Assembly (NCBI GenBank): GCA_000438295.1
Contig: FR901058.1
Location: 1 to 5,018, forward strand
Direction: 5' to 3'
Length of the DNA: 5,018 nucleotides
Origin: Clostridium sp. CAG:451
GTDB lineage: Bacteria; Bacillota_I; Bacilli_A; RF39; UBA660
The notes under the pieces are model-generated. The model ran no database searches and was not told where the DNA came from. It saw only the letters and a program-made list of their open reading frames with translations. A program made the translations under genes and the position numbers. Shown here in pieces: positions 5,016 through 5,018 of the stretch (its first letter is position 1; each line of letters begins with the position of its first letter).

Positions 5016-5018
5016 TTT

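Overview
The window is a strongly A+T-rich bacterial chromosomal segment with low-GC Firmicutes character (Bacilli, Erysipelotrichia or a Mollicutes-like relative). Three things support this. Ribosomal protein L27 carries the N-terminal extension ending in the FF|A cleavage motif, together with its dedicated Prp protease. The gene order is rplU-prp-rpmA-obg. Shine-Dalgarno sites are strong GGAGG types. TGG encodes the few tryptophans seen. TGA ends the superoxide dismutase frame, which fits the standard bacterial code rather than the Mycoplasma code, although this single TGA is not decisive.

All protein genes lie on the minus strand; read right to left. At the right edge, on the plus strand, is a complete CAU-anticodon tRNA (4939-5015). 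It is best read as the lysidine-dependent tRNA-Ile for AUA codons, not as tRNA-Met. Divergent from it is a full-length Mn/Fe superoxide dismutase frame (4829-4230) with every metal ligand intact but an in-frame TAA at codon 13, so it is a probable recent pseudogene. Next comes an unrecognised 218-residue helical protein (4181-3525) with its own near-consensus promoter, whose -35 box overlaps the dismutase stop codon.

A second strong promoter (3514-3486) drives the ribosomal/GTPase operon. It produces a leader of about 108 nt that fits the autoregulatory L21 leader, then rplU (L21), prp (L27-processing protease), rpmA (L27) and obg (ribosome-assembly GTPase). A putative zinc metallopeptidase with an HELHH motif follows 15 nt after obg and is probably co-transcribed. 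Past it, at the left edge, a weak promoter, a GNRA-capped hairpin and a possible ribosome binding site may mark the start of another minus-strand gene outside the window.

Functionally, the operon couples synthesis of two 50S proteins, maturation of one of them, and a GTPase acting late in 50S assembly. The most notable items are the nonsense-interrupted dismutase, the tRNA-Ile identity, the switch-like L21 leader and the obg-linked uncharacterised metallopeptidase. No mobile element, CRISPR array or clearly new multi-gene system was seen.
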